The notes: generated by a model from the letters alone, not told the origin. Positions 1 through 9,834 are shown, numbered from the stretch's first letter. The stretch is 64,000 bases of DNA from UBA4636 sp963650915 (GCA_963650915.1 CAVJMJ010000012.1:13890-77889); one strand, 5' to 3'. Program-made: numbers and translations.

Positions 1-869
1 ATTTCGTCTATAAATATGATGCAGGGCTGATTCTTTTTAGCCGTGTTGAAAAGGTCACGTACACGAGATGCGCCTACGCCGACGAACATTTCGACAAAGT
101 CCGAACCGCTTATCGAAAAGAAGGGTACGTTGGCTTCGCCCGCTACCGCTTTTGCAAACAACGTCTTACCGGTACCGGGGTTACCCACCAAAAGGACACC
201 CTTGGGCGTTCTTGCACCAAGTGAGGCAAATTTTTGAGGGTTCTTTAAAAATTCGACGACCTCTTTTAGTTCTTCCTTTTCTTCGTCCGCACCCGCTACG
301 TCGGAAAATCTGACCTTTACGTTGGTAATGACTTGCGCTTTGGTTTTGCCGAAATCGAGGGCGCCGGAATTGGCACCTCTCGCTTGGCGCACGAACATTA
401 TGATGATAAAGATGCTGATGCCGAGAGATAAAAGAGGGAAAGCAAGATCTGTCCAAACGTTTCCCGCGCTCGGGTTCGAGGCAGATTCGGTCACACCGCA
501 ATGTGCCAAGCCGTTTAATATCGCCCACTCGTTTTCATTACGGTTGAAGTAGGATTTTACGACAACCTTTTTACCACTGTAACCGATTAAAGTATAACTG
601 TTTACATAGTAACGGTCGATTTGAATGTTATCGATAATGATAAAATTTTTGTCTTTATCAACGTATAAAACTTTGTACCCTTGCGAGTTGTTGTCCTTTT
701 TGTAGGTGTCACCGACCGAATAATTTGCGTCTTCGGAACAGTAAACGACACCTGCTTTTTCCCAAAATACGGAAAGTGTGGATGAATCGTCATAAAAATA
801 GTTTGCAACGAGTAGCGCCAATAAGACCATAACAATCAGCCCGATAAGCACCTTAGCCGAATTTTTCAT
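1..869 (-). CDS. ftsH: ATP-dependent zinc metalloprotease FtsH, N-terminal part (runs off the left edge)
   Basis: This is the 5' part of a membrane-anchored AAA+ protease that degrades misfolded membrane proteins and some regulators. About 289 residues are visible. An N-terminal membrane segment (about residues 4-20) is followed by an extracytoplasmic region to about residue 125, a second membrane segment containing ISIFIIIMF, then the AAA domain. The Walker A motif GNPGTGKT (usually GPPGTGKT) and the Walker B motif CIIFIDE are both readable, and Walker B reaches the window edge. The second-region-of-homology, the HExxH zinc site and the C-terminus lie outside. The start ATG at 869 follows a good GGAGG ribosome binding site at about 873-878. 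The gene reads away from the AT-rich desert, and a TATAAT-like element on the minus strand at about 922-927 may be its -10 box. The family assignment is firm because of the motif order. Confidence 0.96.
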   Translation of the reverse strand, partial: MKNSAKVLIGLIVMVLLALLVANYFYDDSSTLSVFWEKAGVVYCSEDANYSVGDTYKKDNNSQGYKVLYVDKDKNFIIIDNIQIDRYYVNSYTLIGYSGKKVVVKSYFNRNENEWAILNGLAHCGVTESASNPSAGNVWTDLAFPLLSLGISIFIIIMFVRQARGANSGALDFGKTKAQVITNVKVRFSDVAGADEEKEELKEVVEFLKNPQKFASLGARTPKGVLLVGNPGTGKTLFAKAVAGEANVPFFSISGSDFVEMFVGVGASRVRDLFNTAKKNQPCIIFIDE

Positions 870-1070
870 AAATCCTCCGAAACGCTTGCTTTACGGCAAG
901 CTGAGTAATCACAATTATTATAGGTAAAAATAAAGTATGTTATTATCATTTTATCATAACAAACAAAAATTGGCAATCTTATGCAACAGCTTTTGCGCTG
1001 TTTTTATAAATTCATTAAAAAAGCAAATTATTGTCACAAAATTGTTTGCGCCGAAAAAGCCTTTTAAAAA

Positions 1071-1086
1071 TGTTTCACGTGAAATT
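1071..1086. promoter_or_regulatory. parS-like ParB binding site 1
   Basis: TGTTTCACGTGAAATT matches 14 of 16 bases of the Bacillota parS consensus TGTTTCACGTGAAACA, with the CACGTG core intact. It is the copy closest to ftsH. Bound ParB would load SMC condensin and assist origin segregation. No parA or parB gene lies in the window. Confidence 0.8.
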
Positions 1087-2881
1087 TATTCTAAATTTAA
1101 GCTACTTAGGTTTATATAATGCATAAAAGCCCATGAACTTTTAAAAAGATTTACAGTATATTATGCTTTAATATACAATTTGTCATATCATAATCGATAC
1201 TTACATATAACTAAATTGTTGATTATTAGAATAATTATACTATAATTAAAATAATGGATTACTTTTCAAACCTTGACTGTGCCGAATTAGCTATATATAT
1301 AACGCTTTTTTGTAAATAATTAGACTTTGAACTATTTAACTATCGGATAGCAAAAATACCTCGTTTTTTACGGAAAAATCTCTATTTTCCTGATAAAATG
1401 CAATTATCAGTCTGATACTTGGCTTTTTCTATTAAAATATATATAAAAAGACACCCGGGGCGAAAAAACAGAGTTTGGGACTGCTATCGCAAGCCGGTTT
1501 AGTTGTTTTCTGCTAAAAAATTGCAATTTTCGCTTTAATTTGCTCAAATAAACTATTTTTATATACCATTTTGCTTGATTTTGCTTGATTTTGCTTACAA
1601 ATAACCGCTTTTGCTTTATTTTGATTAGGTTTTTACATCTTTTGTTTAATTTTACTTCGTTTTGATAGAATTCCATTGTTTTTTATCGGTTTCTATTGCT
1701 TTTACTTAAATCTAATAGATTTTAATTAGTTTTATATCGTTTTTCTTGCTCATATCTAATTTTTTCTGTTTTTACAACATTTTCTTGTTTAAATACCTCT
1801 TCTTAATTTATAAGTTAAATAAGCCCGGTTTTGTCTTAATGAATTCAGAGATATTTACAAGTTATAAAGAATTTTAAGACAATTCCACGGTATTTTCTTG
1901 TTAAAATCGAGTATTTAGGCAAAATAACGATTTGAAATCGAGTATCGCCTACTATAATAGATTGTTTTGTTTCAAAACCGATAAAAAACGTCAAAAACGA
2001 ATTAAATAGTAATAAATATCCACATACACAAGGTCCGGAAATTAACTGTTTGCGAGGTTCATTATTAATTTTTACGTTATGGGTTTATATTAATGTAATT
2101 ATATTTTAAGTTAAAATATATAAATTAAAATATAAAACATGACTATTATCTATTTAGTTATGCAAACAAAGACAACAATTAATTTATCACTCAAAACCAA
2201 TTGTTATATCTTTAAAACCATTATATTGAGCTTTTGCGCTTTAATTTTATTTTTTGCACTTGATTAGCTTAAACATATAATGATACTATATAAAGAAATA
2301 TGATGTAGCCTATATTTGTTTATATAAAAAAACACGCCATCTTATAAGGTCAACTTTGGGCTTATTGACCTACAACTATCCACTCACGCAAGTTTTTTCT
2401 GTTCTTCTGCTTAAAATTCTTTCGGTTGTAAAAACGTTTTATTATATTCTTAAAAGGCAATCGTGAGATAAATAATTTTGCCATTTACTACAATACCGAT
2501 TGTGATTTACGAGAATTACACTTTCAATTCATCCTTATAAGCATCAACCATTCTGTTAGAATTCATTTTAGAATTTAATCTAATTAACACAAGCGCAAGC
2601 CACAAGTTAAAGGAAAATTAGTATATAACGCAGTATTATAATCTATGCACTTTAAATAACATTTTTAATCTCATAACAATTAACAAAGGTTAATTAACTT
2701 AATGATAATAATTTTGATTAACAATATAATCTTCCTCTATCTTATGTTTATACGCCAAGACTAAGCATTTTATTATTCGGAAGCCAATGTGGTGTACACC
2801 GTATTATATATCAAAATAGCCTTAAACTAATAAAATAATAGACTACAATCATATTTTTCATTATTATGCTTTTTAATTTAG

Positions 2882-2919
2882 AAAAAAGACGATGGTTTTA
2901 AACAAATCTATCGTCTTTT
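2882..2919 (-). terminator. Rho-independent terminator-like hairpin in the desert
   Basis: The arms AAAAGACGAT and ATCGTCTTTT are perfect complements with a 16-base loop. On the minus strand the stem is followed by a run of six T, so it would stop leftward transcription. It lies about 60 bp beyond the 3' end of the small minus-strand ORF at 2977-3171, which is the main reason to take that ORF seriously. Confidence 0.55.
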
Positions 2920-2976
2920 AGCCTGACATATTTATATACTATTCTGTTAGAATTCATTTTAGATTTATTGTTAATT

Positions 2977-3171
2977 TTAGTTGGCGCATTGTCTCATTGT
3001 TAATTCAATTACTGTTTTAACGCTTGAATAACTAAACCGCACTAATAATTTAATCAAGTAAATACTCTCAATCGTTATTAGTTCGCCTTGGAAGAGTATG
3101 TTTTCTTTTGTTAAGTAAGTTTGAAAATACATTACGTCTTTAACAACCGGGGAGACAATGTTTTCATTCAT
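2977..3171 (-). CDS. Possible small protein (64 aa) in the AT-rich desert
   Basis: I do not recognise this protein. It would be 64 residues, starting MNENIVSPVVKDVM, with no signal peptide and a mildly hydrophobic centre (about residues 37-50). Two observations favour a real gene: codon choice looks protein-like in a region otherwise full of stops, and a terminator-like hairpin with a T-run lies directly downstream on the same strand (2882-2919). Against it, there is no convincing ribosome binding site before the ATG at 3171. Same-orientation copies of the desert dyad repeat bracket it at 2941-2963 and 3296-3319. It could equally be a decayed gene fragment. A translated comparison with related genomes would decide. 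Confidence 0.28.
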   Translation of the reverse strand: MNENIVSPVVKDVMYFQTYLTKENILFQGELITIESIYLIKLLVRFSYSSVKTVIELTMRQCAN

Positions 3172-3473
3172 TCTTTATAACTTATCTTTTTCAAAATTAA
3201 ATCTTCTAAAGCCCTGATAGACTATGATATTTTAATGGTTTTATCCAATCATTTATAGGAAATAAGATAAATTTTAATACTAATTTTACTTTTGTCATTC
3301 TGTTAGAATCCATTTTAGCAGACATGTTAAATACAGTAATTATTTCCGTAATCAATACTGCAAGAACGGCGACTTCGAAAGAAATATATTTTTTAATTTT
3401 TATTTAATATATTGAAATTAAATTATCAAAATCGATTCTTTGTCAATTTTAAAAATGATTATTTTACTTTTTA

Positions 3474-3515
3474 TTTGCGCCCACATTGTTTCACGTGAAA
3501 CAATGTGGGCGCAAA
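3474..3515. promoter_or_regulatory. Perfect parS site 2 within a 42-bp perfect palindrome
   Basis: The 16-bp parS consensus TGTTTCACGTGAAACA is present without mismatch at 3487-3502. The symmetry continues 13 bp on each side (TTTGCGCCCACAT to the left, its complement to the right), giving 42 bp of perfect dyad. ParB needs only the central 16 bp, so the extended arms are unexplained. They are G+C-rich against a very AT-rich background, which suggests selection. Confidence 0.92.
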
Positions 3516-3796
3516 GTTTTTACATTTAAAAACAACTTTATTTTAAAACATATATTAAAAATAAATCTGTAAAATAACCTCAAATAAAAAAATGAATTCT
3601 AACAGAATGGACAAATCTTTAAGTCAAATAAACTTACGCAATTCTGTCTTGTTTATTCAACAGTTAATATGTAAACGAAATAACAACAAATTAGGATAAA
3701 TTAATCAAGTTTTATAAAATAGAAAAGACCTTAAGAACAATTTAATCATTAAATCAGTTGTTTTAATACTTGCGATATCATCATTTTAAGGTGCAA

Positions 3797-3838
3797 TATC
3801 TCATAAGCGCATAATTATGTTTTTGCGCTTATGAGATA
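3797..3838. other. Perfect 15-bp stem hairpin
   Basis: TATCTCATAAGCGCA (3797-3811) is the exact reverse complement of TGCGCTTATGAGATA (3824-3838), separated by 12 AT-rich bases. No T-run follows either side, so it is not a typical terminator. It may be a protein-binding or cruciform element in the segregation region. Confidence 0.7.
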
Positions 3839-3885
3839 ATTATAATTGTTAACTATAAAAAATTAATAACTAATATAATGAAAAC

Positions 3886-3999
<114 letters not shown>

Positions 4000-4488
4000 A
4001 AAAGATTTGATTTGAAGACCGAATAGTCGAGTAATTTAATTTAGAAATATAGATTTACTATCCGATTCTTCCATTGATGAATCAAATTACCTCAAATAAT
4101 TAGAAATCTTATATATAATCGATATAAATAGTAAAATCTTGCAACCAAACAAGCAAGCAAACATAAAAACGTACAGGTACGTAAAGTATGGAGGCTTAAT
4201 CCATAAGATAACACAATAGCCAATCTAAGAAATGCGACTAAATACAATATAACAAATTGATTATTTGACTTATTTAATAACAAAGATATGGTTCATTACC
4301 GGATTCTTCCAACACACCTAAATAAGGATATAAATACTTACATATTTCGCCTAAATTAGAGATAAAAACGTTATTTAGATATTAAATTTTCCTTAAAATA
4401 CAAAATATCATTCTTTTAGAATCTATTTTTACATTTGTAGTCGTTAATATTTTTGAATATGCACTTGTTTGAAATAAATATGCGCCAA

Positions 4489-4504
4489 TTTTTCACGTGA
4501 AACA
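4489..4504. promoter_or_regulatory. parS-like ParB binding site 3
   Basis: TTTTTCACGTGAAACA matches 15 of 16 bases of the parS consensus with the CACGTG core intact. A half-site TGTTTCACG follows 30 bp later at 4534-4542. This gives a parS cluster spanning about 3.4 kb with site 1. Confidence 0.85.
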
Positions 4505-4591
4505 TCGCTTTTTAAGGCAAAAATAAACCGAAATGTTTCACGAAAGCAAAAACTGTATAAAATGAAGTAAAATTTTTACAAAAGTTTCCAT

Positions 4592-4624
4592 GCTATTTGC
4601 AAGGCAAAATGCCTTGCAAATAGC
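4592..4624. other. Perfect 14-bp stem hairpin
   Basis: GCTATTTGCAAGGC (4592-4605) and GCCTTGCAAATAGC (4611-4624) are exact reverse complements with a 5-base loop. No T-run follows. It lies between parS site 3 and the first gene to the right and could be a transcription terminator without a U-tract or a structural DNA element. Confidence 0.7.
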
Positions 4625-5168
4625 CCGAATCGCCTTAAAAATGAGGCAAATTTAACCAAATTATCGGTTAAGACAAATTTTAAAAATATAGTGTGCCAAA
4701 GCTAATGTTTCACAATTTATTGCAGATAAATTTCAGGCTTAAAAAGTATTTTGATGAATATAATTATACCGATTTATACATTTTGTCTATATTTTTAAGT
4801 TAAAGCCTTACCGGTTATCAAAAAAACAACTTTAATATCAATATTGTTATGCGCTTTCAATTAGAAAAACTCGTTATAATAATGCGCTATATTTTGCAAT
4901 TAGATTCAAACATTACAAAACCAAATAAAAAAGTCGTTCGGTTACCTTTACACAAAAAAACGTTTTTGATATCCACGCACAACCAAGATTACATATAATA
5001 TAACTAAAAACGATTTTTTCTTTAAATTGATTTTTAATTTTGTAGTTATTTATTTGCTTTTTCATATATTTAGTGATATTATCTTAACTACAAATAAGGC
5101 GCATACTTTATATACAAATTATTTTGTCTTTGCGCCAATTTACAAATTTTGCGCTATTTAGGTTTATT

Positions 5169-5630
5169 ATGATTAAAACAAACGTAATGAGAATTTTAGA
5201 AAGAGAAAATATTAACTACAAGGTCTATGAATACGATGACAACGAAACGAGGGGAGAGGTAGTTTGTACGCTCGTCGGAAAAAGTCCCGACGAAACTTTT
5301 AAAACGTTAGTCACCGTATCCAATACCCTCGAACATCTCGTTTTCGTTATCCCTGTCAACACAACCTTAAATTTAAAAAAGGCTGCATCTTCCGCCGGGG
5401 TTAAATCAATCGAAATGATAAAGCAAAAAGAACTTTTTCCGCTTACGGGCTACGTTCACGGCGGGTGTTCTCCGATCGGCATGAAGAAACAATTTAGAAC
5501 CTTCATAAACGAAACGGCAATACTTTTCGACACGATAACTTTCAGTGCCGGAAAGGTAGGCGAACAAGTTGAAGTCAATCCTTTTGACCTGAAAAATCTC
5601 GTCAATGCAGAGTTTTGCGATTTAACTTAA
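5169..5630 (+). CDS. YbaK/EbsC-family aminoacyl-tRNA deacylase (Cys-tRNA(Pro)/Cys-tRNA(Cys) type)
   Basis: A small soluble editing enzyme that would hydrolyse mischarged Cys-tRNA(Pro) in the cytoplasm. The protein is 153 residues from the chosen start, normal for the family. The N-terminal TNVMRILERENINYKVYEY, the FKTLV segment with the substrate-pocket lysine, the LNLKKAA helix and GCSPIGMKKQF are typical family features. A TTG at 5124 would add 15 residues, but the family begins close to the TNVMRILE segment, so the ATG at 5169 is preferred; the ribosome binding site is weak either way. It stands alone between the desert and a convergent cvpA, with which it shares a terminator. Confidence 0.88.
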   Translation: MIKTNVMRILERENINYKVYEYDDNETRGEVVCTLVGKSPDETFKTLVTVSNTLEHLVFVIPVNTTLNLKKAASSAGVKSIEMIKQKELFPLTGYVHGGCSPIGMKKQFRTFINETAILFDTITFSAGKVGEQVEVNPFDLKNLVNAEFCDLT

Positions 5631-5676
5631 TATTAAAAGCCCGTCGCCTAAGACAATTTGCCTAAAAATTTATTCT

Positions 5677-5717
5677 AAAAAAACGAGCGCGTCCAAACAA
5701 AGACACGTTCGTTTTTT
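5677..5717. terminator. Bidirectional terminator between the deacylase gene and cvpA
   Basis: Near-complementary arms (AACGAGCGCGTC and GACACGTTCGTT) are flanked by an A-run on the left and a T-run on the right, so the hairpin can stop transcription from both convergent genes. Confidence 0.8.
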
Positions 5718-5741
5718 AATAACTTATTTAATTAACCTGCT

Positions 5742-6440
5742 TTAAATAATTTTACCGAACAACCAAGCAAAAACGTTATGTTCCGTAAAAAACGAGCAAA
5801 TCGCCGATTGGTTTAAAACGGCTTTAAAATTATCCGCAGGCTCAAAGGAAAACAGTCCTACGATAAACAAAACAAGGCTTATAATCAAATATCCTTTTGC
5901 AAGCCCCAACAAAACGCCCAAAATTTTATCGACGACTTTTATAGGCGTATGGCTGATTATAAGGGAAAGCAATTTTTCAAGCAACCAAAATACGAGTTTA
6001 CATACCAAACTTAACGCTATAAACGATGCCGAAACGAGAAGATATTTTGCAATGGTTTTACCCGCAACTTCTGCAAAATTCACGGTTGCACTATCGAGGC
6101 TTTCTGCGGCTTTAATAACCGCTTGGGATAAAAAGGTAGGCCAGTTTTGAGAGGCTATAAATTCGGAAAGTTCGGACGCACTTTTTTCGACGTTCCAACT
6201 ATCCCCGAAAAGACTTTGTATCCAACCCGCAATAGAAGTACCTATCGGCGTTTTGTCAAACAAAAGGTTTGCAACATTATCGCAAAAAATATAGGCGACT
6301 ATAAAGGCGGCGACTGTGCTCAATAAACCCATAACTTGTTTCAAAAAGCCGCGTATAAGCCCGTAAACAACAAAAAACAGTAAAAATACGATTATAATAA
6401 AGTCGGCAACGTTTAAATGCGCCGCAAGAAGCATATTCAT
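5742..6440 (-). CDS. CvpA family membrane protein
   Basis: A 232-residue integral membrane protein of the CvpA (colicin V production) family, found widely in Bacillota, with poorly defined roles in envelope homeostasis. Hydrophobic segments lie at about residues 12-30, 36-54, 125-150 and 175-205. The family pattern VADFIIIVFLLFFVVYGLIRGFLKQ at the N-terminus is clear, including the glycine-rich turn after the first helix. The ATG at 6440 is chosen because AAGGAGG sits 6 bases upstream; a longer ORF to 6497 lacks such a site. It is convergent with the deacylase gene and divergent from yyaC. Confidence 0.85.
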   Translation of the reverse strand: MNMLLAAHLNVADFIIIVFLLFFVVYGLIRGFLKQVMGLLSTVAAFIVAYIFCDNVANLLFDKTPIGTSIAGWIQSLFGDSWNVEKSASELSEFIASQNWPTFLSQAVIKAAESLDSATVNFAEVAGKTIAKYLLVSASFIALSLVCKLVFWLLEKLLSLIISHTPIKVVDKILGVLLGLAKGYLIISLVLFIVGLFSFEPADNFKAVLNQSAICSFFTEHNVFAWLFGKII

Positions 6441-6593
6441 GTTTTGCCTCCTTTTCGGTAGTAATATTGTAACATTTTCCCGATAAAATTTCAACACTTT
6501 TAAAGTTATTTATACCATTATGTCTGCTTCAAAAATATCAAAAAAATCTTTCACGGTATAAAAACGACAAGCCTCGTCAACACTATAAGCGGT

Positions 6594-7169
6594 ATGGAAT
6601 ATTCTTTTTATGAAAACGACGGCATAACGTCGTCAAAAATTGCAGACGCACTGCAAAGAATTTTTCTTTGGAGCGTCCCCGTTATAATTTGCGTCGGCAC
6701 GGACGCCGCAATAGGCGATACTTTAGGTCCGCTCGTCGGAACAAAACTTAAAGAAGCTAAAATCCCCGCATACGTGTACGGAAATTTAGGAAAAACGATT
6801 ACGGCGAAAGAAATATTCGCAATCAAAAACTTTATATCCGATATACATCCGCTCGCAAAAACTCTCGTTATCGATGCGGCAATCGGACGAAGCGAAGACA
6901 TTGGAAAAATAAAAGTTAGATCTGACGGAATCTACCCGGGGCTCGGCGCGTATAAAAAATTGCCGAAAATAGGCGATGCCGCAATTATAGGCGTCGTGTC
7001 GGAACACTCAAAGAAAAACGACCTTTTCATGAATTTTACGAGATTGTCTCCGATATATAAAATGGCGGAAACCATTTATAAAGGCATATACGACTACGTT
7101 ACCGCTTGCGACGAAAAACCCGCCTATAAGTCCGTTAACGGCGTTTTTAGTGCCTTGCCTCTACACTAA
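6594..7169 (+). CDS. yyaC: YyaC family sporulation protein (DUF1256)
   Basis: A 191-residue protein of the YyaC/DUF1256 family, a fold related to the spore germination protease and hydrogenase maturation proteases, found mainly in spore formers and often near the origin. The diagnostic segment GTDAAIGDTLGPLVGT at residues 35-50 matches the family pattern GTDrstGDsLGPlvG, with the metal/active-site aspartates present. A second conserved stretch, GLGAYKKLPKIGDAAIIGVV, lies near residue 118. The C-terminal 20 residues contain AYKSVNG, encoded by a variant of the dispersed CTATAAG motif. No strong ribosome binding site is visible before the ATG at 6594. Its presence supports a sporulating organism. 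Confidence 0.88.
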   Translation: MEYSFYENDGITSSKIADALQRIFLWSVPVIICVGTDAAIGDTLGPLVGTKLKEAKIPAYVYGNLGKTITAKEIFAIKNFISDIHPLAKTLVIDAAIGRSEDIGKIKVRSDGIYPGLGAYKKLPKIGDAAIIGVVSEHSKKNDLFMNFTRLSPIYKMAETIYKGIYDYVTACDEKPAYKSVNGVFSALPLH

Positions 7170-7184
7170 GTGCGATAAAAAAAC

Positions 7185-7255
7185 GGAAAGCGACACCTTG
7201 ATTTGTTTGCGAGTAAACGTTTTTTACTCGCACTTTTCTCTCGGCATCGCTTTCC
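7185..7255. terminator. Nested hairpin terminator after yyaC
   Basis: An outer stem (GGAAAGCGA with TCGCTTTCC) encloses an inner 10-bp stem (TGCGAGTAAA with TTTACTCGCA). A T-rich stretch follows. It sits 16 bp past the yyaC stop and probably ends that transcript. Confidence 0.65.
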
Positions 7256-7296
7256 TTTATTTCAAAAGAGCAACTTGAAATAACTAAAGTTAGTGT

Positions 7297-7450
7297 AATT
7301 GATTTGTTTTGGTTCGGTTTGTTTTGATTTGTTTTGATTTGTTTTAGTTTATTTTAGTTTGTTTTGATTTGGTCTGTTTGATTTTATTGATTGGTTGTAT
7401 TTTGTTTGTTTTGGTCTGATTGTAATTTAATTTTGTTTTATTTGATATTG
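7297..7450. repeat. T-rich degenerate decamer repeat (GTTTTGATTT-like)
   Basis: About fifteen imperfect units of a GTTTTGATTT-type decamer fill the yyaC-degV gap. Similar T-rich degenerate repeats appear at 1560-1760 and around 18340-18430. No ORF or regulatory site is evident; the whole 7256-7606 gap otherwise shows nothing. Confidence 0.8.
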
Positions 7451-7606
7451 ATTAGCATCGTTTTACTTTTGGCTCGCTTCGTTATTACGATACGATCGGC
7501 AAAACCCGTTTAATTATCGTGTTTTTTACCCATCTACTATACAACCATCCGAGTGCGACACTTAAAAAACAGAGCAAAAAGCACAAACCACATGTAAAAA
7601 ACCCGT

Positions 7607-8497
7607 TTAGTTATCGCGTTTTTTACCTAAAAAGTAAACTGCAACGGTTCCCGGCCCTGAATGGCAACCGATAGTCGTACCGATATCGGTCATAATAATT
7701 TTTCCGACGAGGTTAGGGAAGGCTTCTTCGACGCTGTTTTTCAACGCCAATGCGTCGTCTAAGCAATCCGAATGGTTGATAATGCATTTTTCGTCGTAGT
7801 TTGTGCCGTTATCTGCAAATTCAAGCATTTTTTCGACCGCCGTCTGCATGGCTTTTTTCTTGCCCATCGTCTTAATTCTCGGAATCAGTCTTCCTTCGAA
7901 ATTAACGTTCATAACGGGACAAATTTTTAAAATGGAACCGATAAATCCGCTCACCTTGGAAATTCTTCCCCCCTTTATATAAAATGTCAGGTCGGTAGAA
8001 TAAAACCAATGGTGAATACGCAATTTGTTTTCTTCGGCGTAGGCTATAAGTTTGTCGTAATCGTAGCCTTGGTCTCTCAAATCGCAAAGCAAATCGACCA
8101 AAAAGCCGTATCCGCCCGACGCACCCAAACTATCCACGACGTAAATTCTGCGTTTGGGAAACTCGTCTTTTAAACTTTCGGCGGCAAGGCGAGCCGAGTT
8201 ATAAGTTCCTGAAATACCGCTTGACAACGACACGTGCAAAATATCTTTATTTTCTTTTTGCAAAAGATCTCTAAAATACTCCGTAAATTCTTCGATGTTG
8301 ACTTGGCTCGTTTTCGTGGAAGCCCCGTCGCGCATTGCCTGATAAAAATCTTTAAGAGGAATACTCTTTCCGCCGTCGTCCTCAAAGACTTCGTCGGCAA
8401 GCATAAATTTGTAATTTTTGACTTTTACTCCTCTTTCTTCAAATCTCTGCATCGGCAAATCCGCCGGCGAGCAACAACTTATAATAAAATCATTCAT
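7607..8497 (-). CDS. DegV family fatty-acid-binding protein
   Basis: A 296-residue DegV-family protein. Family members bind a long-chain fatty acid between two domains and, as FakB-type proteins, can present it to the fatty acid kinase FakA. The N-terminal FIISCCSPADLP segment, the STKTSQVN motif (about residues 60-67), LSSGISGTYNSARLAA (about 95-110), VDSLGASGGYGFLV and FYIKGGRIS are all recognisable. The C-terminal GCHSGPGTVAVYFLG is also typical. The start at 8497 is selected by GGAGG 6 bases upstream; five extra upstream codons are open but lack such a site. No fatty acid kinase gene lies nearby, so lipid delivery is inferred from family knowledge. Confidence 0.9.
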   Translation of the reverse strand: MNDFIISCCSPADLPMQRFEERGVKVKNYKFMLADEVFEDDGGKSIPLKDFYQAMRDGASTKTSQVNIEEFTEYFRDLLQKENKDILHVSLSSGISGTYNSARLAAESLKDEFPKRRIYVVDSLGASGGYGFLVDLLCDLRDQGYDYDKLIAYAEENKLRIHHWFYSTDLTFYIKGGRISKVSGFIGSILKICPVMNVNFEGRLIPRIKTMGKKKAMQTAVEKMLEFADNGTNYDEKCIINHSDCLDDALALKNSVEEAFPNLVGKIIMTDIGTTIGCHSGPGTVAVYFLGKKRDN

Positions 8498-8794
8498 AAA
8501 ATACCTCCGCATTTATAATCGGTTTTAAATGGATACCGCCGATTCAAAAATAACGACGGTGTCAAAATTTTTCTTACACTAATATATTCTTTGCTTTGAA
8601 ATTTTACAAGCGAATATTTCACAAAATAAGTTTTTCGGTGTCTAAAAATAGGCGAATAACAATCGCTTTAAAAGCGATTTACTGTCGCTTAAAAAGCGAA
8701 TTCGCCATTTTTCTCGCAAAAAGCCGTATTTTTCCTTGTTTTTATCATTTTTTTTTGCTATCATTGTTAATGTAAATATCGATATTAAAAAATG

Positions 8795-8845
8795 ACTTAC
8801 GAATCTAAATAAAACACCGAAAACGTCGTTTTCGCATTCGTAAGT
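8795..8845. promoter_or_regulatory. Nested inverted repeats ahead of the XRE regulator (possible operator)
   Basis: The outer perfect arms ACTTACGAAT (8795-8804) and ATTCGTAAGT (8836-8845) enclose a perfect inner hairpin CGAAAACG-T-CGTTTTCG (8818-8834). It ends 13 bp before the regulator ATG at 8858. The position suits an autoregulatory operator or a leader structure covering the ribosome binding site. Confidence 0.55.
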
Positions 8846-8857
8846 AAAAAACGGGCA

Positions 8858-9553
8858 ATGGAAGAAAGAGAAAGAATCGCAAGGAACATTACTTATCTTC
8901 GTAAAAAATACGGATTAAGCCAGTCCGAACTTGCCGATAAAATTCAATATTCCAATAAGAACATCTCGAAATGGGAAACGGGCGAAACCACTCCGAGCAT
9001 TTTTACGTTAAAAAAAATAGCCGAATTGTTTAACGTCACCGTAGACGAATTCGTTACTGTCTTGTTTGAAGAAAAAGACAACCCTAAACCCGAACAATTG
9101 CCTTCATCCGAAGAAGTCGCCCTCACGACGGACGAAGAAAAACAAAAAGATGATACGAAACTCATTTTAGGTTTACCGTTATCCATAAAAGTACTGTATT
9201 TGTTGATGTCGGAAGCGGTAATTTTCCTACTTGCGGTTATTGCCGTGGTAACGTTGGGTTTATTGGACGTAGATTCTTTTAACAAGTGGATGATACTGTT
9301 ATACGTATTACCGCTGATGTCTCTTGCCGTGTTTATATTTATAGCCTGCGTCAAAAAGCGGGTGGAACTTATCAGTCTGTCATTGTTCGGTTGGCTTACG
9401 GCACTTTGTTTTTACCTCACTTTTATAAACGAAAAAAACATTTATCTCGTTTTCGTATTGATGGGCGCAATACAACTTTTAATGATTTGCGTAATGCTAC
9501 TCATTAATTTGAACATAATAAGACGATTGAAAAACAAACTTACGAAAAAATAA
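8858..9553 (+). CDS. XRE-family transcriptional regulator with C-terminal membrane segments
   Basis: A 231-residue protein with an N-terminal Cro/CI-type helix-turn-helix (about residues 6-62; LSQSELADKIQYSNKNISKWETGETTPS is classic) followed by an acidic linker and four hydrophobic segments at about 108-130, 143-165, 170-190 and 195-220. Membrane-tethered XRE regulators of this layout are common in Clostridia and may sense envelope signals; that role is inferred. The ATG at 8858 has no clear Shine-Dalgarno sequence and follows a strong nested inverted repeat that may be its own operator. It is transcribed alone and ends in a hairpin terminator. Confidence 0.85.
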   Translation: MEERERIARNITYLRKKYGLSQSELADKIQYSNKNISKWETGETTPSIFTLKKIAELFNVTVDEFVTVLFEEKDNPKPEQLPSSEEVALTTDEEKQKDDTKLILGLPLSIKVLYLLMSEAVIFLLAVIAVVTLGLLDVDSFNKWMILLYVLPLMSLAVFIFIACVKKRVELISLSLFGWLTALCFYLTFINEKNIYLVFVLMGAIQLLMICVMLLINLNIIRRLKNKLTKK

Positions 9554-9598
9554 AAATCTTCGTTAATCGGCTTATAGCCCGACTTTACGAAGATTTTT
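9552..9598 (+). terminator. Terminator of the membrane XRE gene, containing a CTATAAGCC-family motif in its loop
   Basis: AAAAATCTTCGT pairs with ACGAAGATTTTT, followed by more T. The loop carries GGCTTATAG (9569-9577), one copy of the dispersed motif. Confidence 0.85.
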
Positions 9599-9834
9599 TA
9601 ATTATTTTTATGCCTTTTGCGGTTTCTGACAAAGATTGTTTCGTAATTTTATAGCGATAGGATTCCGTTAGTTATCGCTAATTATCGAATCTTTTTTGCC
9701 GATAAGAACACGACCGCATAGTTGGCTTTTTAAGAAAAACAAACGCACGAAGTCGCATTTAACGTACTCCGACCGGCTTTTAACGAAACATAAATCGGTT
9801 TATCACGGCAAAAAAGGGAGGGGTGACGAATATA

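Noticed and set aside
1560..1760. Minus-strand Lys/Asn/Gln-rich ORF (1407-1676) in T-rich DNA
   Set aside because: Low-complexity translation of TTTTGCTTGA-type repeats without ribosome binding site or domain.
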